DNA from: Clostridia bacterium
Lineage (GTDB): Bacteria; Bacillota; Clostridia; Oscillospirales; Acutalibacteraceae
Reading direction: 5' to 3'
Length of the DNA stretch: 64,000 bases
Assembly: GCA_017437005.1 (NCBI GenBank)
Contig: JAFSBZ010000023.1
Coordinates: 1-64,000, forward strand
The translations under genes and the position numbers were made by a program. Below the pieces are notes generated by a model. The model did not search any database. It was given only the letters and a program-made list of their open reading frames with translations, and was not told where the DNA came from. This document shows positions 9,595 through 19,800 of the stretch, one piece after another; position 1 is the first letter of the stretch, and each line of letters opens with the position of its first letter.

Positions 9595-10755
9595 ATGAAA
9601 AAAACATTTAAAATTATAATCAGCGCAATAATTTGTATGGCGCTTTTGTTGGTGCCTATGACCGTTATGGCAGAAGAGGGTGTTACCTATAACATTAACT
9701 ATGAAGCTAATTTAACTGTTGGCACAAACAATTACGCTACTGATAGTACGGTTCCTTATACTGTATATATCTTTTATCCTACTGCAGTAGGTGATTATAC
9801 ATTTACTTCAGAAGCAAAAATGGGCATTGTAAGCTATCTTGATATGTGGGTTCAATTTGAGCCAACAGATGAAATTGTTAATCTTAACGAAATTAAATGG
9901 ACCTGTACCGATGTAAATCAGTCTATTATGATCGGTGTAGAGTCTGATTTATCTGAGGTTAGTATTACTGTAAACTGGAGTGATCCTACTGTTGTAGAAA
10001 TTCCTTGGACAGTTTATGAAAATAAAAAGGCGCCCGAAAAATTTGAAATGCCTGATTTTGTAAATGTAGATGCATTTGATGATGGTTATGTAGATTTTGA
10101 GGATGATAATATTGATGACGCTGTATTAGGCGATGATGGATATTATCATTTGAACGATAAAAACGGTCCCGTTTTGTTTGCAAATATCAACGACTCTATT
10201 ATGTCACTTTACACTATGGTAGGCTACGGAAAAATAGCTGCAATTTACTATGACGAAAACGGTGACGTTTCCAAAAAGGTTGACTATACCAATGCTTTTA
10301 ACGAATATGTTGCAGCATTACCAGCCGATGCAAACGGCACAATTACTTCATACTATTATCCTTTGACTGCTGATTTAATTGAAATGTTTAAAGAAGTTGG
10401 TACTACTCATAATTGGTATGATGGCGATTCACCTTGGGTATATGCTTCTGATGATGCATGGCTTTATGCTTGTTATTACGATGAGGCTGTAACATCAATG
10501 GGTACAACAAATAACGATAATAACGATGACGGTGACAAGGGTGACGATACAACAAACACCCCATCAGATGATAACACAACTGATGACAAAACAACAACTG
10601 ACAGTGGCAACAACACAACACAGGATACCACAAACAATAATACAAACACCGATACAAGCACCACAGCTCCTGCAACAGGTGACAGCACGGTTGCTCTTGC
10701 AGTTGCAATGATTTCTGCAGCGGCAGTTGTAGTTGGTTTAAAGTCTAAAAAATAA
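9595..10755 (+). CDS. Surface protein with the shared module and a PxTG-like C-terminal anchor
   Basis: Secreted protein of 386 aa. The start at 9595 is supported by AGGAG about 8 bases upstream; the frame from 9559 would overlap the previous gene. Order: Sec signal peptide ending near VMAEE; a beta domain (YTVYIFYPTAVGDYTFTSEA); an acidic linker; the module shared with the 3472 and 6337 genes (DGYYHLNDKNGP at 10135, YPLTADLIEMF, closing AWLYACYYDE); a long T/D/N-rich spacer (10500-10670) of cell-wall-spanning type; and a tail APATGDS, hydrophobic helix, KSKK. That tail resembles a sortase sorting signal, though PxTGD departs from canonical LPxTG. No sortase is seen in the window. Last gene of the operon. 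Confidence 0.78.
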   Translation: MKKTFKIIISAIICMALLLVPMTVMAEEGVTYNINYEANLTVGTNNYATDSTVPYTVYIFYPTAVGDYTFTSEAKMGIVSYLDMWVQFEPTDEIVNLNEIKWTCTDVNQSIMIGVESDLSEVSITVNWSDPTVVEIPWTVYENKKAPEKFEMPDFVNVDAFDDGYVDFEDDNIDDAVLGDDGYYHLNDKNGPVLFANINDSIMSLYTMVGYGKIAAIYYDENGDVSKKVDYTNAFNEYVAALPADANGTITSYYYPLTADLIEMFKEVGTTHNWYDGDSPWVYASDDAWLYACYYDEAVTSMGTTNNDNNDDGDKGDDTTNTPSDDNTTDDKTTTDSGNNTTQDTTNNNTNTDTSTTAPATGDSTVALAVAMISAAAVVVGLKSKK

Positions 10756-10761
10756 TTTAAC

Positions 10762-10795
10762 AAAAAATCTCACTGCAATTGCAGTGAGATTTTTT
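10762..10795 (+). terminator. Terminator closing the exported-protein operon
   Basis: Near-perfect palindrome: ATCTCACTGC and GCAGTGAGAT around AATT, with flanking A and T runs. It could act in both directions. Confidence 0.9.
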
Positions 10796-10894
10796 GCGTC
10801 TAATTAAATCCAGTGTGATATACCCAATTCAAACAATATAAGTATTAAAATTATCTCTTTTTAAAAAATTTATAGGATTTTGTACAATAAATTA

Positions 10895-10922
10895 TTGCTT
10901 TTAAAAAAAAATACTATATAAT
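10895..10922 (+). promoter_or_regulatory. Promoter of the PHP gene
   Basis: TTGCTT (10895-10900), 16-base spacer and TATAAT (10917-10922), 17 bases before the ATG. Consensus match only. Confidence 0.5.
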
Positions 10923-10939
10923 TATATTGAGGTGATAAA

Positions 10940-11620
10940 ATGTACAAATATGAAACACATCTTCATACTTCTCCTGTCAGTCGTTGTGCAATCGCAAGTG
11001 TAGAGGAAACTTTAAAGTGTTATAAAGAATTGGGTTATGACGGAATCTTTATTACAAACCATTTCCCTGATTTAAATGGTACTTTTGATAACGAAAAATC
11101 CTATGAGGAGAATATAAATTATTATTTTTCGGATTATGAAAAAGCATTAGAGTTAAGCAAAACCATTGGAATTAAGGTTTTTTGCGGTGTTGAAACTTCT
11201 TACGGTGGTACCGATTTTTTGGTATACGGACTTGATAAAGAGTGGTTTCTTGCTCATCCAGAAATATTGAATATGAAACAGAGCGATAAGCTTACGTTAA
11301 TGAGGGAAAACGGTGCATTTATAATTCAGGCACATCCTTTTCGTGATTCATGGTATATTGACCATATTCGACTTTTCCCAAAAAACATTGACGGTGTTGA
11401 AATAATGAACGCTAATAGACCCGACGAGGAAAATGATTTTGCAAAGATGTATTGCGAACATTATGGACTTACTAAATTTGCAGGCTCAGATAATCATTCG
11501 GCCGCAAAACAAAAGAAACTATTTGGAGTATGCTTTGATGAACCCATCTGCAGTGTTGAAGATTTTATAGTAAAATCCAAAAATCATAAAGCAGAAGTTT
11601 TTGCGATTATAAACGAGTAA
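10940..11620 (+). CDS. PHP-domain metal-dependent hydrolase
   Basis: Protein of 226 aa of the polymerase-and-histidinol-phosphatase superfamily. Metal-binding motifs are present: ETHLHTSP near the start, ITNHFPD at about 40, GVETSY near 88, IIQAHPFRD near 132 and a closing GSDNHSA near 186. These fit a standalone PHP phosphoesterase; family members cleave histidinol phosphate, 3',5'-nucleotide phosphates or oligonucleotides, and the substrate cannot be chosen here. GAGGTG lies just before the ATG. It has its own promoter and is followed by a terminator, so it appears monocistronic. Confidence 0.85.
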   Translation: MYKYETHLHTSPVSRCAIASVEETLKCYKELGYDGIFITNHFPDLNGTFDNEKSYEENINYYFSDYEKALELSKTIGIKVFCGVETSYGGTDFLVYGLDKEWFLAHPEILNMKQSDKLTLMRENGAFIIQAHPFRDSWYIDHIRLFPKNIDGVEIMNANRPDEENDFAKMYCEHYGLTKFAGSDNHSAAKQKKLFGVCFDEPICSVEDFIVKSKNHKAEVFAIINE

Positions 11621-11655
11621 CAACCGGTTTACTATTGTACTAAATAGAATTAAAA

Positions 11656-11686
11656 GAAGCACGAAATCGTGCTTCCTTTTTATTTT
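11656..11686 (+). terminator. Terminator, probably bidirectional
   Basis: GAAGCACGA (11656-11664) and TCGTGCTTC (11667-11675), followed by CTTTTTATTTTT. A-rich sequence on the other side gives a U tract for the minus-strand operon that ends at 11733. Confidence 0.82.
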
Positions 11687-11732
11687 TCCTAACTGTAAAG
11701 CGTATATGACATAGGCTTTTGTTAAATTATGA

Positions 11733-13187
11733 CTAATTTAAAATTTTATCAACGGCACTTTTTAAATCTTCGTAATGCAATGCTTTTACAAAAATCTCTT
11801 GTATAACACCGTTTTCATCAATTATTACCGTATATGGATATGCACCGCTACCGCCAAGATTTAGATAATATTTACCGTTAAAGGTGTCATTTTCGTCAGG
11901 AATATCATTCGCAAATACTATGCTACTTTCGGGATAATGATTTTTAACATACTCAGGAGAGGTCTCTTTGCTTGCGCTTGAGTGAATTGCTACAACGGTT
12001 ATATTATCTTTATACTCATTGGCAATTCGGTCAAAATATGGTAACTCTTTAACACATGGTGTACACCATGTACCCCAGAAGTTTATTATTGTAATTTTAC
12101 CTGTATTAGCGGGATTTATTGTTTTGTCGCTAATGCCGTCGGGTGTAACAATTGGTAATTCTGCGCCATAACACATATCACCAATAGCTGTTCCATATTC
12201 AATTTTACTGCTGCTTTCATTCCAATAAAAAGCAATTGAACCTACAAGTAATGCAACAAGCAATACAGCCGATATAATCCTTGTAAGTAGTTTTATTTTT
12301 TTGTGTTTGGCATCATCGTTAATGTTATCTTTTGCCTTAAAGCATTTCCAACGTATTGCATTTGTTGGGCAAACACTTATACACTCACCGCAGTTTATAC
12401 ATTCAGCATCGCCAACGCTTTTAATATCAAGCTTGCATTTGTTAGCGCACAGACCACAGTTGGTGCATTTGTGATTATCGACCGTTACACCAAAGACAGA
12501 TATCTTATTGAAAAGTCCGTATAAAGCGCCAAGCGGGCATATAAAGCGGCAGAACATTCTAAAAATAAAAATACTTGCCACTATAATACTAACGAGCAGT
12601 AAAAACTTCCAAGTAAATATGGGACCCAGCATAGAAAAATAACTGTCATTTACTTTGTTAGCCAGTAGTGATATCCCACCTTCGAGTGTACCTGCGGGAC
12701 ATATGTATTTACAAAAAGCGGGGAAGGGCATATCGCGAAAAGCGTAACAAATTGGAACAACAAAAACAAAAAATATAAGTATTACGTATTTAAAATACGA
12801 TAATATTTTAGTAAAGCGACTTTTTTTAAGTTTTGGTGTTTTTATTTTGTAAAGTAACTCTTGTATGAGTCCGAATGGACAAGCCCAACCACAAATTAAA
12901 CGACCAAACATTATGCAGTAAAGAAGCAGTATTCCACCCACGTAAAAGATGGTGCTTTTGTCAGCACTAAAGGAGCCTTGTAAAGAACCTAACGGACACG
13001 CACCCACAGCGCCGGGACAGGAGTAACAGTTAAGTCCGGGAACACAGGCAATTTTTGTATTGCCCTGATAAATGCTTCCCTTTACAAATCCCTTAACATT
13101 TGCGTTAAAAAGAAGTGCTGTATAAAGCTGAATTATTTTACGGCGGGTAGGTTTTAATGATTTTATTTTATTTATAAATTTACTCAT
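11733..13187 (-). CDS. NapH-type Fe-S membrane protein fused to a TlpA thioredoxin
   Basis: Protein of 484 aa joining two systems. The N-terminal part is a polytopic membrane protein of the NapH/NosR/RdxA type, with CGWACPFG, CKYICPAG and CRFICPLG loops and an early CYSC...ACPLG. A two-cluster ferredoxin domain follows (CTNCGLCANKC and CINCGECISVCP). After one more membrane helix, residues about 345-484 form a TlpA-like thioredoxin with WCTPC (Cys375/Cys378) and a GAYPYTVIIDENG loop. The layout suggests electrons pass from a cytoplasmic donor through Fe-S clusters to an extracytoplasmic thioredoxin, a job done by CcdA/DsbD elsewhere; this is inference. AAGGGG precedes the ATG. It sits 13 bases after the gene at 13201-13623, probably co-transcribed with it. 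Confidence 0.88.
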   Translation of the reverse strand: MSKFINKIKSLKPTRRKIIQLYTALLFNANVKGFVKGSIYQGNTKIACVPGLNCYSCPGAVGACPLGSLQGSFSADKSTIFYVGGILLLYCIMFGRLICGWACPFGLIQELLYKIKTPKLKKSRFTKILSYFKYVILIFFVFVVPICYAFRDMPFPAFCKYICPAGTLEGGISLLANKVNDSYFSMLGPIFTWKFLLLVSIIVASIFIFRMFCRFICPLGALYGLFNKISVFGVTVDNHKCTNCGLCANKCKLDIKSVGDAECINCGECISVCPTNAIRWKCFKAKDNINDDAKHKKIKLLTRIISAVLLVALLVGSIAFYWNESSSKIEYGTAIGDMCYGAELPIVTPDGISDKTINPANTGKITIINFWGTWCTPCVKELPYFDRIANEYKDNITVVAIHSSASKETSPEYVKNHYPESSIVFANDIPDENDTFNGKYYLNLGGSGAYPYTVIIDENGVIQEIFVKALHYEDLKSAVDKILN

Positions 13188-13200
13188 AAATTACAACCCC

Positions 13201-13623
13201 TTAACCTAATCCAATACATTCGGTGCAAATGTTTACTGCTTTTGTGAGTACATCAGCAAAACCACCAATTAATGCGCCAAATATTATGGCAGAAATAGCT
13301 ACGACAATGATTATAAGTTTAATAATAACAGCTTTTTTACTATCAAGTTTTGATTCGTTTTTTTGATCGAAATTTTTAGGTTTATAAAATTTTGATTTGC
13401 CTTTATCATTTATAAAAAAACTGCCTATTGTAAGTATCACGCACACAAAAACCGGAATTATTATTTTTGAAAAAGTGTACGACACAATTTCACGTGAATA
13501 GCCGTTGCCCGAAAAATAAATATATAGGCAACCGCATATTAAGGAGATACCCGCAACCGCAATAGAAACGCTTAAAAGGACTTTATATATGAGTTTAAAA
13601 CTAATTTTATTTTGATTTGTCAT
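13201..13623 (-). CDS. Membrane protein ending in a CD1871A-like CXXC motif
   Basis: Protein of 140 aa with three predicted membrane helices and a short C-terminal tail, KAVNICTECIGLG. This ending closely matches the small CD1871A-family CXXC proteins of Clostridia, known as short peptides of unknown function, but here it is attached to a longer membrane protein. The CxxC would lie next to the membrane surface and could exchange electrons or disulfides with the NapH-TlpA fusion encoded next. The start at 13623 has an AGG-containing RBS (ACGAGGTC). Family assignment comes from memory of the motif. Confidence 0.65.
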   Translation of the reverse strand: MTNQNKISFKLIYKVLLSVSIAVAGISLICGCLYIYFSGNGYSREIVSYTFSKIIIPVFVCVILTIGSFFINDKGKSKFYKPKNFDQKNESKLDSKKAVIIKLIIIVVAISAIIFGALIGGFADVLTKAVNICTECIGLG

Positions 13624-13654
13624 ATTCGTGACCTCGTGAATTTATATTTATAAC

Positions 13655-13683
13655 ATTATAACATATTTGTATATAAAAGTAAA
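13655..13683 (-). promoter_or_regulatory. Promoter of the Fe-S/CXXC operon
   Basis: On the minus strand: TTTACT (13683-13678), 17-base spacer and TATAAT (13660-13655), about 30 bases before the ATG at 13623. Confidence 0.55.
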
Positions 13684-13717
13684 TCTAAATTAAATTTAAA
13701 AAACTATAATATTGTTC

Positions 13718-13746
13718 TTGCTTTTTTTTGCTAAATAGAGTAAAAT
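13718..13746 (+). promoter_or_regulatory. Promoter of the protease-Opp operon
   Basis: TTGCTT (13718-13723), 17-base spacer and TAAAAT (13741-13746), about 58 bases before the protease ATG. It diverges from the 13655-13683 promoter, leaving about 35 bases between the two. Confidence 0.5.
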
Positions 13747-13804
13747 AAATTGAATATATATGTTTATTATGTATAAGTATGCCGTAAAGGGAGTTTTTTA
13801 AAAT

Positions 13805-16800
13805 ATGAAGCGTTTTAAATTGCAAAAAGTAACAAAGAGTGTTATTGCTACTGCCTTAGCATTGGTAATTACTATAGGCGCATTGCCTATAGGACATGTC
13901 TTTGCAACGGGTAGCGGTAAGAATAATCCCGATATCCAAAAGATAGAAAATATTGCTCTTGATTATTCTAAATACTTTGACAGCTCTGTTGTGTTTAAAT
14001 TACCCGACACAATAAATGCTGACGATGAGATTTCGGTAATTATTACAACCGATGATAATGCCGTTATTGACGTGTATGAAGGCTCTGATAAAACAATGAG
14101 TTTATCTGATTTTGCTTTAAAGAGTAACTACGCTAAAGCGGCAAAGCAAAAGCTTGCTAAAAGCAAGGCAGAGGTTTTGGCTGAGCTTGACAAGAAAAAT
14201 ATATCCTACAAAATAGGTGAGGAATATTCAACAATTCTTAATGGCTTTGAGCTTGTTATTAAAGCATCTGATTTTGAAAACACCTGTAAGTCATTAGGTA
14301 AGGGTATGGACATTATTGTCGGTGAAGAATATAACACCTGCGAGACTCAGCTTGTTGAAAATGCTGTAGATGTTTTTGATACAGGTATATTTGACAGTTC
14401 TGATTCGGGTTATGATGGCAGCGGAATGGTTGTAGCTGTTTTAGATACAGGTATTGATTCAAATCATACTGCTTTTTCTACCGATAATTTTACAAGTAAA
14501 AAAATAGGTCTTACATACGATGATGTAAAAGCCGTTATTAAAGATACTGTAGCTGCCGAGCAGTTAGACGGTCTTACAGTTGATGATGTGTATATTAACG
14601 AAAAAATTCCTTATAACTTTGACTATGCCGATGTTGACTCTGACGCATACTCAACACACAACAATCACGGTACACACGTATCTGGCGTAATCGTTGGTAA
14701 TGATGATACAATTCGCGGCGTAGCTCCCAACGCGCAGCTTGTGTCTATGAAGATTTTCTCTGACGTTATGGATACCGCTCGTACAGCCTGGATTTTGGCT
14801 GCGCTTGAAGATTGTATTATACTTGGTGTTGATGTAATAAATATGTCAATCGGTACTGCTTGCGGATTTAGTCGTGAAAGTGACGAAGAGGCAGTTGACG
14901 GTATTTACGATAAGTTACGTGATTCGGGTATATGTATGGTTGTTGCGGCTTCTAACAGCTATAATTCCGCATACGGCTCCGAAAAGAACGGTAACCTAGG
15001 TCTAACCTCTAATCCTGATACCGGTACAGTTGGTTCACCTTCAACATATGACGGTGTTATGTCGGTTGCATCAATTGCAGGCGCTGAAACACCATATATA
15101 GAATATGACGGCAAAATCATTTACTTTGTTGAAACAACAAATGGTGCTGCTGAAGAGAATAATTTTTACGATGCTTTATTAGGTGATAAAAAATCCAAGA
15201 AATTTGAATACGTAGTTATACCTGGTGTTGGTCGTAGCGCTGACTATACAGGCATAGATGTTAAAGGTAAAATTGCGCTCGTTCGCCGTGGTTCTAACAC
15301 ATTTGAAGAAAAGGCAATGATTGCCCAAGAGCAAGAGGCCGCAGGTATTATAATTTACAACAATGTATCAGGTGACATAAAAATGAATGTCGGTGATGCA
15401 ACACTTGCTGTTTGCTCTATTTCGCAGGATGATGGTGAAATGCTTGCCGAAAAGGGAAGCGGTACGCTTAAAATCAGCCGCAAGCAAACATCTGGTCCGT
15501 TTATTTCTGACTTCTCATCATGGGGTCCTACTCCTGATCTTAAAATAAAGCCTGAAATTACTGCGCACGGCGGTAGTATTCTTTCGTCTATTACAGGCGG
15601 CAGTTATGATCGTCTTTCCGGTACATCAATGGCTTGTCCTAACTATGCAGGCGTTGTTGTTTTGCTTCGTCAGTACGTGGTAGAAAATTATCCCGAAATT
15701 GCTGATGATAATCAGGCTGTTAACACAATGGTTAATTGCTTGCTTATGTCTACTGCTGATATTGCGCTTGGTAAAAACGGATTGCCTTATTCTGTAAGAA
15801 AGCAAGGCGCAGGTCTTGCTAACCTTACAAATTCCATAAATTCACCTGCTTATATTACCGTTACAGATAAAGATGGTAATGTAACCGATAAGGCTAAGCT
15901 TGAACTTGGTGATGATGCCAAAAAAACAGGCGAATACCAGATGACATTTACAATCAATAATACAGGTAAACGAGCAGTATCGTATAAACTTGGTGCGTAT
16001 GTTATGACCGAGGGTGTCAGCGATACAAAAACAGCCGCAGGTGAAACAACCGTTACAGAAGAATCGTATCTTTTAGATGGTGCTGAATTTGAGATAGTGT
16101 CGGTTGAAGGCGGCAAAAAAAGCGGTGACAAGGTACGTGTTGGCAAGGGTAAAGAAGCCACAGTTACTGTTAAAGTAACCTTAAGTGATGAAGATAAAGA
16201 GTATTTAGATAATTCATTTGAAAACGGTATGTATGTTGAGGGCTTTATTACGTTAGATGCAAAAAGCGGAACAAAGGTTGACCTTAACGTGCCTTATCTT
16301 GCTTTTTATGGTGATTGGACCAAAGCACCGCTCTTTGACTTGACATATTACGACACCAATGCCGATGAGCTTGATGACGGTATTGACGAGGAAGATAAAG
16401 TTAAAGCAGACGCATATGCAACCCGCCCTGTAGGTGGTGTTAGCGATGACTACGTAAGCTATCTTGGTTCTTACTATTTTTTGCAGGACCCTGATGATAT
16501 GGTAATTTCTGCAAATGAGAATTACGTGGCTTTGTCTAATCAGGTTGGTACAATTCATTCCTTGCGTTTTGTTTGGGCAGGTCTTTTACGAAATGCCGCA
16601 AAGATAGATATTACGATTACCGATGATACTACCGGCGATGTTATTTTTGAACGTACCGAAACCGATGTTAGAAAATCTTACAGTGATGGTGGTGCATCGA
16701 TCTATCCTTCAAATGTTAAGATAGAATTTGACACAACAGAGTATAATCTTGAAAACAACAGCGATTATACAGTAAGACTTGTTGGTTACCTTGATTATGG

Positions 16801-19800
16801 CGAAGGCGGTCTTCAAACCAACGAAAACAATGTATTTGAATTTCCACTTGTAGCTGACTTTGAGGCACCTACTGTTACAGATGTTGAATATCGTTATGAA
16901 TACGATAAAACGTTAAAGAAAAACAAGTTGTATGCGGATGTATACATTTATGATAACCATTATGCAATGTGTTCTCAGATTGGCTATGTTACTGAGGAAG
17001 CAGATGCCGACGGTAATGTTGGTCCTGCGATGAAGACTCTGGAACAGTATATGACCCCTGTTTATTCGGAGCGCAACAGCACAACAAAGGTTACATACGA
17101 ACTTACCGATTACATCTACAAAATTAAAAATAACGCAACCACAAAAAATACATTTGTTATTAACGCGTATGACTATGCGCTTAACTATGCAACGTATGAA
17201 TTAGCGCTTCCTGATGACTTTACCGATTTTTATTTTGAAGGTCTTGAGGATGGACTGACACTTAGTCCAAACGAGGTTTATACTTTAGAACCTATTGTTA
17301 CACCTGATACCGAGTGGGCAGAATTGTTAGAATATTCTTCTTCAAAGCAGAGCGTTGTTCGTGTTGTAAATAACAAGCTTATCGCTATAAAGAGCGGTAC
17401 AGCAATTATTAAGGCGCAGGATCCACTTAATAATAAGAGCTATACATTCAATGTAACCGTTCTTGAAAAGGGCGATGATGGTTACCGTCGATACGATAAA
17501 CCTGTCGCCGACGTGTTTACCTTAGATGGATTTAATACTCAAAAGGCTTACTATATACTTGAGAATGAGGATAAAAAGCTTGGTGATACGGGTAGTACCA
17601 ATTTCTTTGAAGGTAAATACAAGCTTGAGATGTATCCGTCCGAAACTGTAGCGCTTAATCTTTCGCTTGATTCATACTTCAAGAATGATACAACAATATC
17701 CTTTGAAAGTAGTAATGAAGCTATTGTAAAGGTTGACGAATCAGGTGTTGTAACAGCTCAGGCTGAGGGCTTCGCATCTATTACCGTTAAGGTTCTTCTT
17801 GACGATAAGAGCACTTATTATTCCGAAACCGTTAACGTTGAGGTAAAGGATCCCTATGTTACAACAGGTGCTATGCTTACGCATTACTACGGTAATGGTG
17901 GACTTGTTGACATACCTGAGGATTTATCATTGACACAAATAGGTCAATTTGCATTTTCTAACTTTGAGTATATTTTGAAAACCGAGGAAGAGCTCGCATT
18001 TGACGATGCTGAAACCTCAAAAGCATGGTTTATTGGTGATAATACAATAACTAAGGTTGTAATACCCGAGGGTGTTGAAAGTATTGCAAATTATGCTTTT
18101 GCAAACCTTACTGCGCTTGAAGAGGTTGTATTACCGTCAACACTTGAATCAATTGATTATGGTGCGTTTTATGGTTGTACAGCTCTTCAAAAAATTACCT
18201 TCAGCGGAGATAATAATCTTAAAATAATTAACCAAAATGCATTTGAAAACTGTGATTTACGCGATATCGATCTTCCTTCGGCTTGCGTTATTTCAGACTA
18301 TGCTTTTGCTGGAAATCAAAAGTTAAAGAGTATTAAGCTTGGCGAAAATTTGTATTCAGTAGGTCAGTATGCATTTGCAGGCTGTAAAAAGCTTAAAGAT
18401 GTTACTATTGATGCCAAAAAGGTTAAATATGGCGCATACGCATTTACAGGATGCGAATCACTTGAAGAGTTTTATGTTAATTCTGCGGTATTACCCGAGG
18501 GTATGTTCTACGAATGTGATGATTTAGAGAAGGTAATCATCGGTACAGATGTAAATGATATTGGTGTGTTTGCATTCCGCGATACCAAAGTATCAGAATT
18601 TGAACTTGAAAAGGGTAATAATAACTATAAGATTTATGAAAAGGAATATATCCTTTCAAAAGACGGTAAAAAACTGATTGCTGTATCTCCTGTTATTGAG
18701 GGCGAATTTACATACAACAACCTTGGTAACGACAAACCTATCGAAATTTCTAAGGGCGCTTTTTCACATAACCAAAAAATTACTTCGGTAGTTATGGAAA
18801 AGGTTACTACTGTTGGTGAATACTCTCTTGCTTCAAATAAAAGTCTTTCATCAGTGACTTTTGGCGAACTTAAAAACATTGGTGATTATGCGTTCTTTGA
18901 AGCATCAATTACCGAAATGCCTGTTTTAGATAAAAAAGTAAGCATTGGCAAATACGCGTTCTCATTCACAAAACTTACATCGGTTACTATTCCTGATAAA
19001 ACCGAAATTCCTGAGGGTGCTTTCAGCGAATGTACCGATCTTGCAACAGTTGTTATTGGTGACGATGTTAATATTGGTAAATATGCCTTTAGCATGGATA
19101 AAGATCAGGCATTTAAGGTTGAAATGTATATGGAGGGTGAACAAAAACTCTTCAGATATGTATTCTCATCATCACTTACTTCACTTACTATTGGTAAGAA
19201 TGCAGTAATCGGCGAAAACGCATTCTCAAATGCCGCAAGTCTTGAATCGGTTACCTTAGGCGAAGGCGCAGAGCTTGGTAAGATGGCATTTTATAATACA
19301 TCAAGCCTTAAATTCATTGACTTATCAAAGGCAAAAGAAATTGGCGACTATGCAGTTTCGGGTGACGTTTACTACGCTTGTCTTGATGAAAATATGTCGG
19401 TAGCCGCTGTTAATTCCGAAGGAATGTACCGTTATACATATCACGGTCCTAAAATTGAAAGCGTTGATATTTCTTCAACAAAAAGTCTTGGTGAGTATGC
19501 GTTCTCATATTGTCGAGATCTTGTAAGTGTTAATTTAAGTGATAATATTACAGAAATTAAGCCTTACACCTTTGCGGGTTGTGATGCACTTAAACAAATA
19601 AATCTTGATAATGTAGAAACCATTGGTGAGTATGCATTTATGGAATGTGGACTGGAAAGTGTGGATGCTTCTAAGTCCGAAAAGATCGAAAAATATGCAT
19701 TTGTATCTAACCGCTTACTTACAAGCCTTAAGCTTTGTGAAAAAACAAAAGAAATAGGCGAGGGCGCATTCTCGTACTGTGATCCTCTTGTTACAGTTGA

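Noticed and set aside
10476..10763. Long antisense open frames opposite the T/D/N-rich spacer of the surface protein
   Set aside because: They arise from the ACA/GAT-rich repeats of the spacer; no RBS or sensible protein composition.
15850..16161. Antisense open frame inside the giant protease gene
   Set aside because: No RBS, low-complexity hydrophobic product, and the sense strand has clear domains throughout. The same holds for the frames at 18634-19208 and 20773-21327.
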